The position numbers and the translations under genes are program-made. From Desulfuromonadaceae bacterium (lineage in GTDB: Bacteria > Desulfobacterota > Desulfuromonadia > Geobacterales > Pseudopelobacteraceae), in contig JAQUCQ010000147.1 in the NCBI GenBank assembly GCA_028686145.1, forward strand, positions 1 to 7,950: DNA of 7,950 nucleotides, in the 5' to 3' direction. The stretch's first letter is position 1. Every line of letters begins with the position of its first letter. Shown in pieces: positions 1-5,722 of this stretch. Under the pieces are notes generated by a model. It ran no database searches and was not told the origin of the DNA. It saw only the letters and a program-made list of their open reading frames with translations.

Positions 1-550
1 CAACAGCTTTCAATGTTTCAAAAACGCCCTCACCGCTGGATGCACATGCCGCAAAATCAATGACACCGGTCGGATTTAATTCTCTGCGCAGCTCTTCTAG
101 TGGTACAGCATTGGGAAGATCACGCTTGTTGTACTGAACAACATAGGGAAGCTTATCTAAATCGTAGCCTTGCTCTTTCAGGTTTAATCTTAAATTGTCC
201 AATGATTCTGTATTAGCGTCCATACGCTCTTCCTGAGAGTCGGCGACAAACACAATGCCATCAACGCCCTTCAGGATCAGCTTTCTTGATGCATCATAAA
301 AAACCTGCCCAGGAACGGTATAAAGATGAAAGCGGGTTTTAAAACCGCGAATCTCTCCCAATGCCAGAGGGAGAAAGTCAAAAAACAAAGTCCGCTCTGT
401 TTCAGTAGCAAGACTGATCATCTTGCCTTTTGCTTCAGGAGCTGTTTTTGCGTAGACATGTTGCAGATTTGTTGTCTTGCCGCAGAGCCCTGGGCCGTAA
501 TAGACAATCTTGCAATTGATCTCGCGTGAAGCATAGTTAATAAATGACAT
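1..550 (-). CDS. mglA: MglA, Ras-like polarity GTPase (3' end beyond window)
   Basis: Small Ras-superfamily GTPase. In Myxococcus xanthus MglA sets the leading cell pole for gliding and type IV pilus motility, and its GTP state is controlled by MglB. Translation from the ATG at 550 gives 183 residues before the window edge; the family is about 195, so only a short C-terminal tail is missing. Visible: P-loop GPGLCGKT at about residues 19-26, the MglA-type switch region with TVPGQ in place of the Ras DxxG signature, and the guanine-specificity motif NKRD. The start MSFINY with a conserved REINCKIVYYGPG follow-up matches Myxococcus MglA as I know it. GAGG lies about 10 bases upstream of the ATG. 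It sits 24 bases downstream of mglB in the same orientation, the usual mglBA operon order. Family assignment is very secure; a motility role in this organism is inferred. Confidence 0.95.
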   Translation of the reverse strand, partial: MSFINYASREINCKIVYYGPGLCGKTTNLQHVYAKTAPEAKGKMISLATETERTLFFDFLPLALGEIRGFKTRFHLYTVPGQVFYDASRKLILKGVDGIVFVADSQEERMDANTESLDNLRLNLKEQGYDLDKLPYVVQYNKRDLPNAVPLEELRRELNPTGVIDFAACASSGEGVFETLKAV

Positions 551-574
551 CGCGGATTACCTCAATCGAACTGG

Positions 575-1063
575 TTAACTGAAAAGGTTGTCGATATCGT
601 CATCCGTAATTTCAGCAAAAGGAAATGAAGTGCCGGCTTTTACTTTTTCATCAGACTTCTTCATCAATTTTTCAAAAATAAAGAAGAGTTCTTCAGATGC
701 CTTTTTCACCCGTAACCTTACCAGACCAAGAGAAGAACGATTGTCAAAAAGCACGACAAGAATGACTCGCCCACCAACAATTGAAATATGAAGGTTGTCC
801 TTCTCACCTTCATGAAAGAGTATTGAAAACTCTTTTTCTCCAATCAATTTGGCAAGTCCACCAGTCGCGGCAATATTACCAGCCGTCAGAGAAGCAAGAG
901 AAGTGGTGTCAAAACGCTCAGTTTCACCAACACCTGAAATTAATTGCCCGTTTTTGTCGACAAGAAATATAACCTTGGAGTTTGAATCTTTGAGGAGACG
1001 TTCAATGACAACATTTATTTCTTGAAATTCCTCATCGTACATGACCATCTGCGAGTTGGACAT
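575..1063 (-). CDS. mglB: MglB, Roadblock/LC7 GTPase-activating partner of MglA
   Basis: Roadblock/LC7-domain protein of 162 residues, close to the roughly 160 of Myxococcus MglB. In the known system an MglB homodimer binds MglA, stimulates GTP hydrolysis and marks the lagging pole. The Roadblock fold can be followed from about residue 10 to 125: an opening helix, a strand with FLVDKNGQLIS, the TTSLASLTAGNIAAT helix, then FSILFHEGEKDNLHIS and the VILVVLFD strand. A charged tail follows and ends in DDDIDNLFS. The ATG at 1063 is supported by a strong AAGGAG 6-11 bases upstream. It is first in the operon with mglA and diverges from the radical SAM gene; a sigma70-like promoter lies at 1121-1149. 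Assignment rests on the fold and above all on the adjacent mglA. Confidence 0.92.
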   Translation of the reverse strand: MSNSQMVMYDEEFQEINVVIERLLKDSNSKVIFLVDKNGQLISGVGETERFDTTSLASLTAGNIAATGGLAKLIGEKEFSILFHEGEKDNLHISIVGGRVILVVLFDNRSSLGLVRLRVKKASEELFFIFEKLMKKSDEKVKAGTSFPFAEITDDDIDNLFS

Positions 1064-1120
1064 GCGAATCTCCTTATCTACTTAAGAGCGAGTCGGTGAC
1101 CTTGCGGCAACCACCGGATT

Positions 1121-1149
1121 TGTATAGCAGAACAGACCACCTGATTCAA
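1121..1149 (-). promoter_or_regulatory. Predicted sigma70-type promoter of mglBA
   Basis: On the minus strand a -35 box TTGAAT (1149-1144) is followed by exactly 17 bases and a -10 box TATACA (1126-1121). Transcription would start near 1114, giving a leader of about 50 bases before the mglB ATG that contains the AAGGAG ribosome site. Both boxes are near consensus with ideal spacing; no start-site data are available. Confidence 0.6.
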
Positions 1150-1198
1150 GCTCATTTCGTTAAAAATGTCTGATTGCCCCAGATACTGTCAGTAAATC

Positions 1199-1227
1199 TT
1201 GAGTTTTGCGACGGCATCTCATACCAT
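1199..1227 (+). promoter_or_regulatory. Possible promoter of the ahbD-like gene
   Basis: TTGAGT (1199-1204), 17 bases, then TACCAT (1222-1227). The -10 box is a weak match, and other AT-rich hexamers just downstream (TAACAT, TATACC) could serve instead. It lies 32 bases before the preferred ATG. No operator or riboswitch-like structure was recognised in the 1064-1259 gap. Confidence 0.3.
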
Positions 1228-1259
1228 AACATATACCTTATCAAGAAATGGAGTTTACT

Positions 1260-2324
1260 ATGGCTTCAGAATTTATTCCCAAATGGATCGCGTGGGAAAC
1301 AACACAAAAGTGCAATTTACACTGCGTTCATTGTCGTTGTTCGTCAGATATGAATTCATCTGAAGGTGATTTCACGACACAACAGGGCAAAGAGCTGTTG
1401 GCTGAAATAGCAGATTTTTCCAAACCGGTTATTGTTCTTTCAGGCGGTGAGCCGTTAATGCGTCCTGACATCTTTGAACTTGCTGAATATGGCACATCAC
1501 TGGGGCTGCGTATGTGCATGGCAACAAATGGTGCATTGGTAACGGATGAGATCTGTCAAAAGATGAAGCGGGCTGACATCAAGATGGTTTCACTTTCACT
1601 TGATGGCTCAAAGGCAGAAACACATGATGATTTTCGTCAGTGCATCGGAGCCTTTGACGGTGTAGTGAGGGCTGCAGAAATATTCAGACGCAATGACCAG
1701 AAGTTTTTGATTAATTCATCATTTACCAAACGCAATCAAGGCGATATTGCTGACACCTTTAAGCTGGCAAAATCTTTGGGGGCTACTGCCTGGTATATGT
1801 TCATGATTGTGCCCACCGGTCGAGGCGAAGAGATAATGAATGAATTAATCAGCAAAGAAGATTATGAGGAAATCCTGGAATGGCACTACCAACAGGAAAA
1901 GCTTGAGGATGATATTTTAATGCGACCAACCTGTGCGCCACACTATTATAGATTTGTGCCACAACGAGCAAAGGAAGAAGGGATTACGTTTGAACGCAGA
2001 AGCCTTACCTTCTCAACAGGTGGAGGCAAAGGCTGCATTGCAGCCCAAACCATCTGCCTGATAGACTGTTTTGGCAATGTCAAACCTTGTTCATATTTTC
2101 ATCGAATAGCTGGCAACGTCAAGATAACACCATTCCGTGAGATATGGGAGCACTCAAAGATATTTAATGACTTGCGTGATTTCAAAGCATACAAAGGCAA
2201 ATGCGGAGAATGCGAATATATCAATGTCTGTGGCGGTTGCAGAGCAAGGGCTGACGCTGTTTACGGGGATTATATGGCTGAAGAACCATTTTGCAATTAT
2301 GTGCCGATTAGATCAAGGCAGTAA
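1260..2324 (+). CDS. ahbD: Radical SAM/SPASM protein, AhbD-like haem b synthase
   Basis: Cytoplasmic radical SAM enzyme with a SPASM domain. It closely resembles AhbD, which decarboxylates the two propionates of Fe-coproporphyrin III to make haem b in the sirohaem-dependent pathway. In the 354-residue product, the SAM-cluster motif CNLHCVHC has cysteines at 18, 22 and 25, and SGGEP lies at 61-65. The C-terminal quarter carries the auxiliary-cluster cysteines, including KGC, KPC and CGECEYINVCGGC. Blocks such as IVPTGRGEE, CAPHYYR, RAKEEG, CGGCRARA and MAEEPFC match my memory of Desulfovibrio AhbD. I prefer the ATG at 1260 because GGAG (1250-1253) precedes it by six bases; an in-frame ATG at 1248 overlaps that site and would add four residues. 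The related paralogues AhbC and NirJ are the main alternatives. The gene stands alone, divergent from mglB. Confidence 0.8.
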   Translation: MASEFIPKWIAWETTQKCNLHCVHCRCSSDMNSSEGDFTTQQGKELLAEIADFSKPVIVLSGGEPLMRPDIFELAEYGTSLGLRMCMATNGALVTDEICQKMKRADIKMVSLSLDGSKAETHDDFRQCIGAFDGVVRAAEIFRRNDQKFLINSSFTKRNQGDIADTFKLAKSLGATAWYMFMIVPTGRGEEIMNELISKEDYEEILEWHYQQEKLEDDILMRPTCAPHYYRFVPQRAKEEGITFERRSLTFSTGGGKGCIAAQTICLIDCFGNVKPCSYFHRIAGNVKITPFREIWEHSKIFNDLRDFKAYKGKCGECEYINVCGGCRARADAVYGDYMAEEPFCNYVPIRSRQ

Positions 2325-2332
2325 TTTAAATA

Positions 2333-2361
2333 TTGACAGATGTTTCGACTATGTTTATAAA
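2333..2361 (+). promoter_or_regulatory. Strong sigma70-type promoter of tRNA-Phe
   Basis: A perfect -35 box TTGACA (2333-2338), a 17-base spacer and a -10 box TATAAA (2356-2361) lie 12 bases before the tRNA. Transcription would start near 2368, leaving a very short leader. This is the best promoter seen in continuous sequence in this window and fits a stable-RNA gene. Confidence 0.8.
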
Positions 2362-2373
2362 CAAAAGCTCTTC

Positions 2374-2449
2374 GCCCGGATAGCTCAGTAGGTAGAGCAG
2401 TGGACTGAAAATCCACGTGTCGCTGGTTCGACTCCGGCTCCGGGCACCA
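2374..2449 (+). tRNA. tRNA-Phe (anticodon GAA)
   Basis: A full 76-base cloverleaf with encoded CCA. The acceptor stem GCCCGGA pairs perfectly with TCCGGGC (2439-2445), followed by discriminator A and CCA (2447-2449). The anticodon stem GTGGA/TCCAC (2400-2404/2412-2416) encloses the loop CTGAAAA with anticodon GAA at 2407-2409. The D-arm has the AGCTCAGT...GGTAGAGC pattern and the T-loop is GGTTCGACTCC. It reads UUU/UUC codons. It is a single-gene transcription unit with its own promoter and terminator. tRNA 3' ends are common integration sites; the hsdM remnant lies just downstream. Confidence 0.98.
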
Positions 2450-2459
2450 TGAAATTCAA

Positions 2460-2491
2460 GGGGTTATGTCATTAGACATAACCCCTTTTTT
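2460..2491 (+). terminator. Intrinsic terminator of tRNA-Phe
   Basis: A perfect 11-bp hairpin, GGGGTTATGTC (2460-2470) with loop ATTA and GACATAACCCC (2475-2485), runs directly into six T (2486-2491). It begins 11 bases after the tRNA CCA. The reverse strand has no comparable T tract, so it acts on plus-strand transcription only. Confidence 0.93.
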
Positions 2492-2581
2492 CTTTCTATT
2501 TGTGTAATTCCTGTGTAATCCTGCCAAAATGTCTGGTAAATTGATATCAACACTCAATTTACAAGGACTGGCTACTCATTC

Positions 2582-3901
2582 ATGATCGAAGACATCAAGA
2601 AAACCCTCTGGGCCACCGCTGACAAGCTGCGCGCCAACATGGACGCTGCCGAATACAAGCATGTTGTGTTGGGCCTGATCTTCCTCAAATTTATCTCCGA
2701 TACCTTCCAGACCCGCAGGACAGAGCTGACCGGGCGTTTTGCCGATCCGTGTGATGATTACTACATTCAGGATGCTGATACAGCGGGGCTGGTCTGCGAA
2801 CTTGAAGATCGCGACTACTACCGGGAGGTTAATGTCTTCTGGGTGCCGGAGGCAGCGCGTTGGGAAAACCTGCGGGCGCAGGCCAAGCAGCCTGATATTG
2901 GCAAACGGATTGACGATGCCCTGACCCTGATCGAAACTGAAAACCCGAAGCTGAAGGGTATCCTGGACAAACGCTATGCCCGCGTGCAATTGCCTGATGG
3001 CGAGCTGGGGGAACTGGTGGACATGGTCTCCACCATCGGCTTTGGCACCACCGGCCAGAGCGCTCGTGATTTGCTGGGGCAGGTCTATGAATATTTCCTT
3101 GGTCAGTTTGCCAGCGCCGAAGGCAAGCGGGGCGGCCAGTTCTATACCCCGGCCAGTATCGTTAAGACATTGGTTGCGGTCATGGCTCCCCATCAGGGCC
3201 AGGTCTATGATCCCTGCTGCGGTTCAGGTGGTATGTTTGTGCAATCGGAAAAGTTCATCGAAGCCCACGGCGGCAAGATCGGTGATGTCTCCATCTACGG
3301 CCAGGAATCCAACCACACCACCTGGCGGCTGGCAGCTATGAACCTGGCAATTCGCGGCATAGATTTCAATCTGGGAAAAGAACCAACTGACACCTTTGTC
3401 CGCAACCAGCATACTGATCTGCGGGCTGATTTCGTACTGGCCAATCCCCCCTTTAACATCTCCGACTGGTGGCACGCCAGTCTGGAAGGCGACCCTCGCT
3501 GGCTGTACGGCACACCGCCCCAGGGCAACGCCAACTACGCCTGGCTACAGCATATCCTGTATCACCTGAAACCAGGGGGCAGAGGCGGTATCGTGCTGGC
3601 CAACGGCTCCATGTCCTCCAGCCAGAACTCTGAAGGCAACATCCGCCGGGCCATGGTTGAGGCCGACAAGGTGGAAGTCATGGTGGCCATGCCGGGGCAA
3701 CTGTTCTTCAACACCCAGATCCCTGCTTGCCTCTGGTTTTTGGTTAAAGAGAAGAAAAAGCGTCAGGGGGAGGTGTTGTTTATTGATGCCCGCAAGCTGG
3801 GCACCATGATCAGCCGGGTGCAGATTGAATTTACTGATGCTGATATTAAGCGGATTGCTGATACTGTCCATGCCTGGCGTGGTGAAATCCCCCTTGTATG
3901 A
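2582..3901 (+). CDS. hsdM: HsdM, type I restriction-modification methyltransferase subunit, C-terminally truncated orphan
   Basis: N6-adenine DNA methyltransferase subunit of a type I restriction-modification system. It normally works with HsdS for target recognition and HsdR for cleavage. Visible are the HsdM N-terminal helical domain (AEYKHVVLGLIFLKFISD, about residues 23-40), GQFYTP, the SAM-binding motif DPCCGSGG (from residue 210) and the catalytic NPPF (288-291). The 439 residues stop soon after HAWRGE, where homologues typically continue for roughly 60-80 more residues that dock with HsdS. The last two residues and the stop codon come from the IS110 left end. No hsdS or hsdR is present in the window. 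AAGGA (2563-2567) is the best ribosome site but is 14 bases from the ATG; no in-frame start lies closer to it. The GC-rich codon use contrasts with the flanking genes, suggesting transfer. Probably non-functional without HsdS. Confidence 0.88.
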   Translation: MIEDIKKTLWATADKLRANMDAAEYKHVVLGLIFLKFISDTFQTRRTELTGRFADPCDDYYIQDADTAGLVCELEDRDYYREVNVFWVPEAARWENLRAQAKQPDIGKRIDDALTLIETENPKLKGILDKRYARVQLPDGELGELVDMVSTIGFGTTGQSARDLLGQVYEYFLGQFASAEGKRGGQFYTPASIVKTLVAVMAPHQGQVYDPCCGSGGMFVQSEKFIEAHGGKIGDVSIYGQESNHTTWRLAAMNLAIRGIDFNLGKEPTDTFVRNQHTDLRADFVLANPPFNISDWWHASLEGDPRWLYGTPPQGNANYAWLQHILYHLKPGGRGGIVLANGSMSSSQNSEGNIRRAMVEADKVEVMVAMPGQLFFNTQIPACLWFLVKEKKKRQGEVLFIDARKLGTMISRVQIEFTDADIKRIADTVHAWRGEIPLV

Positions 3902-3902
3902 T
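3897..3902 (+). promoter_or_regulatory. -10 half of the circle-junction promoter (IS left end)
   Basis: TATGAT starts two bases inside the left end. In the integrated state only hsdM sequence lies upstream. When right and left ends are joined through CT, the TTGACC at 5109-5114 sits exactly 17 bases before it, making a near-consensus sigma70 promoter. Transcription would start near 3909, at the head of the predicted bridge RNA. Confidence 0.7.
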
Positions 3903-3962
3903 CAGGGCAGGTTTTTGTAGTAAGCTATTTCCATTGATTTACTCCTGGACGCTGGAGTAATT

Positions 3963-4027
3963 GAGAAAGGTGAATCTGGAATCCCCCAACGGCTTTTAGC
4001 CTGTGATTGAGATTAGATCCCTTTCTT
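3963..4027 (+). other. Target-binding loop of the bridge RNA
   Basis: Closing stem GAGAAAGG (3963-3970) pairs with CCTTTCTT (4020-4027), with one G-U. A second helix AATCT/AGATT (3973-3977/4010-4014) is possible but would compete with the right guide. The apical hairpin is GGCT-TTT-AGCC (3991-4001). Left target guide AATCCCCC (3980-3987) equals the hsdM flank 3886-3893. Right target guide GATTGAG (4005-4011) pairs with CTCGATC (5128-5134) of the right flank through one G-U and six Watson-Crick pairs. Confidence 0.7.
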
Positions 4028-4032
4028 CAGTG

Positions 4033-4108
4033 CTTTGTTCCTAAGTTTGGACGGTATCTTAAGCCCCCTTTTCTGGGAGAGCTTGTATTTGCAAGGGCAT
4101 GAACAAAG
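4033..4108 (+). other. Donor-binding loop of the bridge RNA
   Basis: Closing stem CTTTGTTC (4033-4040) pairs perfectly with GAACAAAG (4101-4108). An imperfect apical hairpin AAGC...GCTT (about 4060-4084) separates the guides. Left donor guide GACGGTATCT (4050-4059) is identical to the element's right end plus core (5120-5129). Right donor guide TGCAAG (4090-4095) pairs with CTTGTA (3893-3898), the core plus left end, with one G-U. Confidence 0.75.
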
Positions 4109-4146
4109 TCATTTTCTTCTGCGTCACCAAAGAAATGGAGGCTCCA

Positions 4147-5112
4147 ATGACAGCTACTCTCGGTATTGATGTAGCAAAGAGCAAGTTTGATGCCGCTCTG
4201 TTACGAAACGGCAAGTACAAAAGCAAATCCTTTGAAAACAAGCCGTCCGGTTTTGAATCTCTCGTTGCTTGGCTGGTACAACTTGAGGTCGTGACACTTC
4301 ATGCATGTATGGAAGCCACCGGTTCATATGGCGACGCACTTGCCAGATTTCTGTTTGACAACGGCCATATGGTAAGTGTCGTCAATCCGGCAAGAATCAA
4401 GGCTTTTGGTGAATCTGAGCTGCAGCGCACCAAAAACGATAAGATGGACGCAAAACTAATCGCGCGATTCTGTGCAACAATGAAGCCGACCGCATGGGCA
4501 CCGGATCCACTGGAAGTCGAACAACTGCGAATGCTCGGACGGCGCCGGGATGCTTTAGTCAGCATGCGTACACAAGAGGGCAACCGCTTTGGTGTCGCTG
4601 ATCCTACAGTCAATGCATCCGTTCAGAAGGTTATATCCTTCTTGGATGATGAGATCGAACAGATCAGTAAGCTTATCAAAGAGCATATTAACAACCATCC
4701 TGACTTGAAAAAGAAACGTGAGCTACTCAAGACCATTCCAGGCGTTGGCGATGTTACGATTGAGGCCATCCTTTCAGAGATCAACGCCTTTGAAGGATTT
4801 GACACCGTAGAGAAGGTAGTCGCCTACATGGGGTTGTCGCCAAAAGAGAAGACCTCTGGAACTTCGGTAAAGGGAAAATCATCTCTTTGCAAAATCGGCA
4901 GTGCGAGATTGCGGAAAATACTTTATATGCCTGCACTTTCGGCAATTCAGTGTAATCCACTCGTCAAAGCCCTTTACAGTCGGCTAATTGCAAAATCAAA
5001 GAACGGAATGATCATAGCGTGCGCTTGCATGAAAAAACTGGTGCACATTATCTACGGCGTTATCAAAAACGGAAAGCCGTTCGACCCAGCTTACAACGTA
5101 AAAATTGCTTGA
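4147..5112 (+). CDS. IS110-family DEDD transposase (bridge-RNA-guided recombinase)
   Basis: A 321-residue recombinase. The N-terminal RuvC-like DEDD domain has GIDVAK (D8), MEATGSYG (E56) and KNDKMDAKL (D98, D101), a spacing like that of the IS621 catalytic residues as I recall them. The C-terminal Tnp domain has the helix-hairpin motif TIPGVG (197-201) and YMGLSPKEKTSGTS, where S237 is the likely nucleophilic serine. The reading frame is intact and of normal length, so it may be active. ATG 4147 is preferred because GGAGG (4137-4141) lies five bases upstream; the in-frame ATG at 4099 falls inside the bridge RNA donor hairpin and would add 16 residues. The stop codon overlaps the -35 half of the circle-junction promoter. 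The enzyme inserts and excises the element with the adjacent RNA as guide. Confidence 0.95.
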   Translation: MTATLGIDVAKSKFDAALLRNGKYKSKSFENKPSGFESLVAWLVQLEVVTLHACMEATGSYGDALARFLFDNGHMVSVVNPARIKAFGESELQRTKNDKMDAKLIARFCATMKPTAWAPDPLEVEQLRMLGRRRDALVSMRTQEGNRFGVADPTVNASVQKVISFLDDEIEQISKLIKEHINNHPDLKKKRELLKTIPGVGDVTIEAILSEINAFEGFDTVEKVVAYMGLSPKEKTSGTSVKGKSSLCKIGSARLRKILYMPALSAIQCNPLVKALYSRLIAKSKNGMIIACACMKKLVHIIYGVIKNGKPFDPAYNVKIA

Positions 5113-5114
5113 CC
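5109..5114 (+). promoter_or_regulatory. -35 half of the circle-junction promoter (IS right end)
   Basis: TTGACC overlaps the transposase TGA stop (5110-5112). From here to the core is CCAATGACGGTAT plus CT; adding TG from the left end makes a 17-base spacer to TATGAT (3897-3902). In the integrated copy the half-promoter points toward the acetyltransferase tail with no evident -10. Confidence 0.7.
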
Positions 5115-5155
5115 CCAATGACGGTATCTCGATCTTTGCGTATAGTATCAGAAGA

Positions 5156-5722
5156 TCACATTCTTGCAGGTAGTAACGATACATCGGTTCGATCATGCTC
5201 ACTCATTTCGCCATTAGTGATCATGATCCGTTCATGTTCAATGATTTCTTCAACTGTAAATCTCCAGGAGATGACACGTGCCGGTATCCCTCCAACTATC
5301 GCATACGGCGGCACATCTTTAACAACTACGCTGCCGGCAGACACTATCGCGCCTCTACCTACCTTGACCGGAGACAGAAGCATTGCGGCCTGCCCGATCC
5401 AAACGTCATCACTTATGATAATGTTATACTTGTCGCCTCGACCTGAATCCCACATGGTTTTGCCAATGATCTTATAATTATGATCGTCTGAATTCAGAAA
5501 CGAACAATAAGAGGCAATCAGAACCTTATTGCCTATTTCGATATCGCATAGAAAATGGCAGTTATGACCAATACCAACATTATCGCCAAGAACGGTGTGG
5601 CGGTGGGGTGCCCAAAAACGTGTGCTATACTGGCAGTGGACGTTCTTACCAATCTGTACCCAGCGATACAATAGCTTGAAAAGCAATTTATTTCTAATGT
5701 TATTCAATGTGGTTGAGAGCAT
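5156..5722 (-). CDS. Left-handed beta-helix (hexapeptide) O-acetyltransferase, WbbJ/NodL-like
   Basis: A 188-residue acetyl-CoA-dependent acyltransferase of the left-handed beta-helix class. Such enzymes O-acetylate sugars of exopolysaccharide or O-antigen. Imperfect hexapeptide turns run from about residue 43 (TVLGDNVGIGHNC, then IEIGNKVLIA) and resume at about 101 (IIISDDVWIG, VKVGRGAIVSAGSVV). They are interrupted by a loop carrying SDDHNY, where H81 is the likely catalytic histidine. The acetyl-CoA-binding closing motif AIVGGIPARVI lies at 141-151. The ATG at 5722 has AAGGGG five bases upstream and overlaps the end of the glycosyltransferase gene by 19 bases, indicating translational coupling. 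The C-terminal tail (about 155-188) is unremarkable and looks complete; the IS110 target lies 26 bases beyond the stop. Acceptor sugar unknown. Confidence 0.85.
   Translation of the reverse strand: MLSTTLNNIRNKLLFKLLYRWVQIGKNVHCQYSTRFWAPHRHTVLGDNVGIGHNCHFLCDIEIGNKVLIASYCSFLNSDDHNYKIIGKTMWDSGRGDKYNIIISDDVWIGQAAMLLSPVKVGRGAIVSAGSVVVKDVPPYAIVGGIPARVISWRFTVEEIIEHERIMITNGEMSEHDRTDVSLLPARM

Larger units (their letters stand above)
3909..4108 (+). ncRNA. Predicted IS110 bridge RNA
   Basis: IS110-group elements such as IS621 transcribe a noncoding bridge RNA from the left end. It carries a target-binding loop and a donor-binding loop that direct recombination. Here the predicted 200-base RNA has three parts in order: a 7-bp stem-loop TTACTCC/GGAGTAA (3939-3945/3954-3960), a target-loop hairpin (3963-4027) and a donor-loop hairpin (4033-4108). 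The four guides inside these loops match or pair with the flanks and ends of this same element. The 5' end is estimated from the junction promoter and the 3' end from the donor hairpin's closing stem. It overlaps an upstream in-frame ATG of the transposase frame (4099), which favours the start at 4147. The structure was deduced by eye, not folded by software. Confidence 0.8.
3893..5129 (+). mobile_element. Complete IS110-group insertion sequence, CT core at both ends
   Basis: Element body 3895-5127 (1233 bases), flanked by the CT core dinucleotide at 3893-3894 and 5128-5129. It has the IS110-group layout: a long left noncoding end, one DEDD transposase gene, and a very short right end (15 bases after the stop codon). 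There are no terminal inverted repeats, as expected for this group. The ends were placed from RNA guides, not from inverted repeats: the 10-base GACGGTATCT at the right end (5120-5129) recurs at 4050-4059 in the left noncoding region, and the other three guides agree with the same CT core. The left end lies inside hsdM and the right end 26 bases beyond the acetyltransferase stop. Confidence 0.85.

Noticed and set aside
588..972. Plus-strand open frames opposite mglB, and similar short frames opposite hsdM and the transposase
   Set aside because: They lie wholly within well-identified genes, lack ribosome sites or recognisable domains, and are antisense shadows.
1248..1259. ATG at 1248 as start of the radical SAM gene
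   Set aside because: GGAG at 1250-1253 overlaps this ATG and is ideally placed for the ATG at 1260.
2374..2449. Second copy of the tRNA 3' end as an attachment-site repeat
   Set aside because: Reading the whole window showed no other copy of the T-arm/acceptor sequence, so no attR is claimed.
2541..2550. Palindrome TTGATATCAA upstream of hsdM as an operator
   Set aside because: A 10-base AT-rich perfect palindrome is common by chance, and no promoter boxes could be placed around it with confidence.
3969..3977. GGTGAATCT as an alternative left target guide, because it ends in CT
   Set aside because: The left flank before the core reads GAAATCCCC, which it does not match; AATCCCCC at 3980-3987 matches eight bases in a row up to the first core base.
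4082..4088. Direct repeat CTTGTAT shared with the IS left end (3893-3899)
   Set aside because: As a right donor guide it would have the wrong polarity; the antisense TGCAAG at 4090-4095 fits the known pairing rule.
4099..4146. Upstream ATG at 4099 as transposase start (337 residues)
   Set aside because: It lies inside the donor-loop hairpin of the predicted bridge RNA and has no good ribosome site. The ATG at 4147 has GGAGG five bases upstream and begins directly at the conserved domain.
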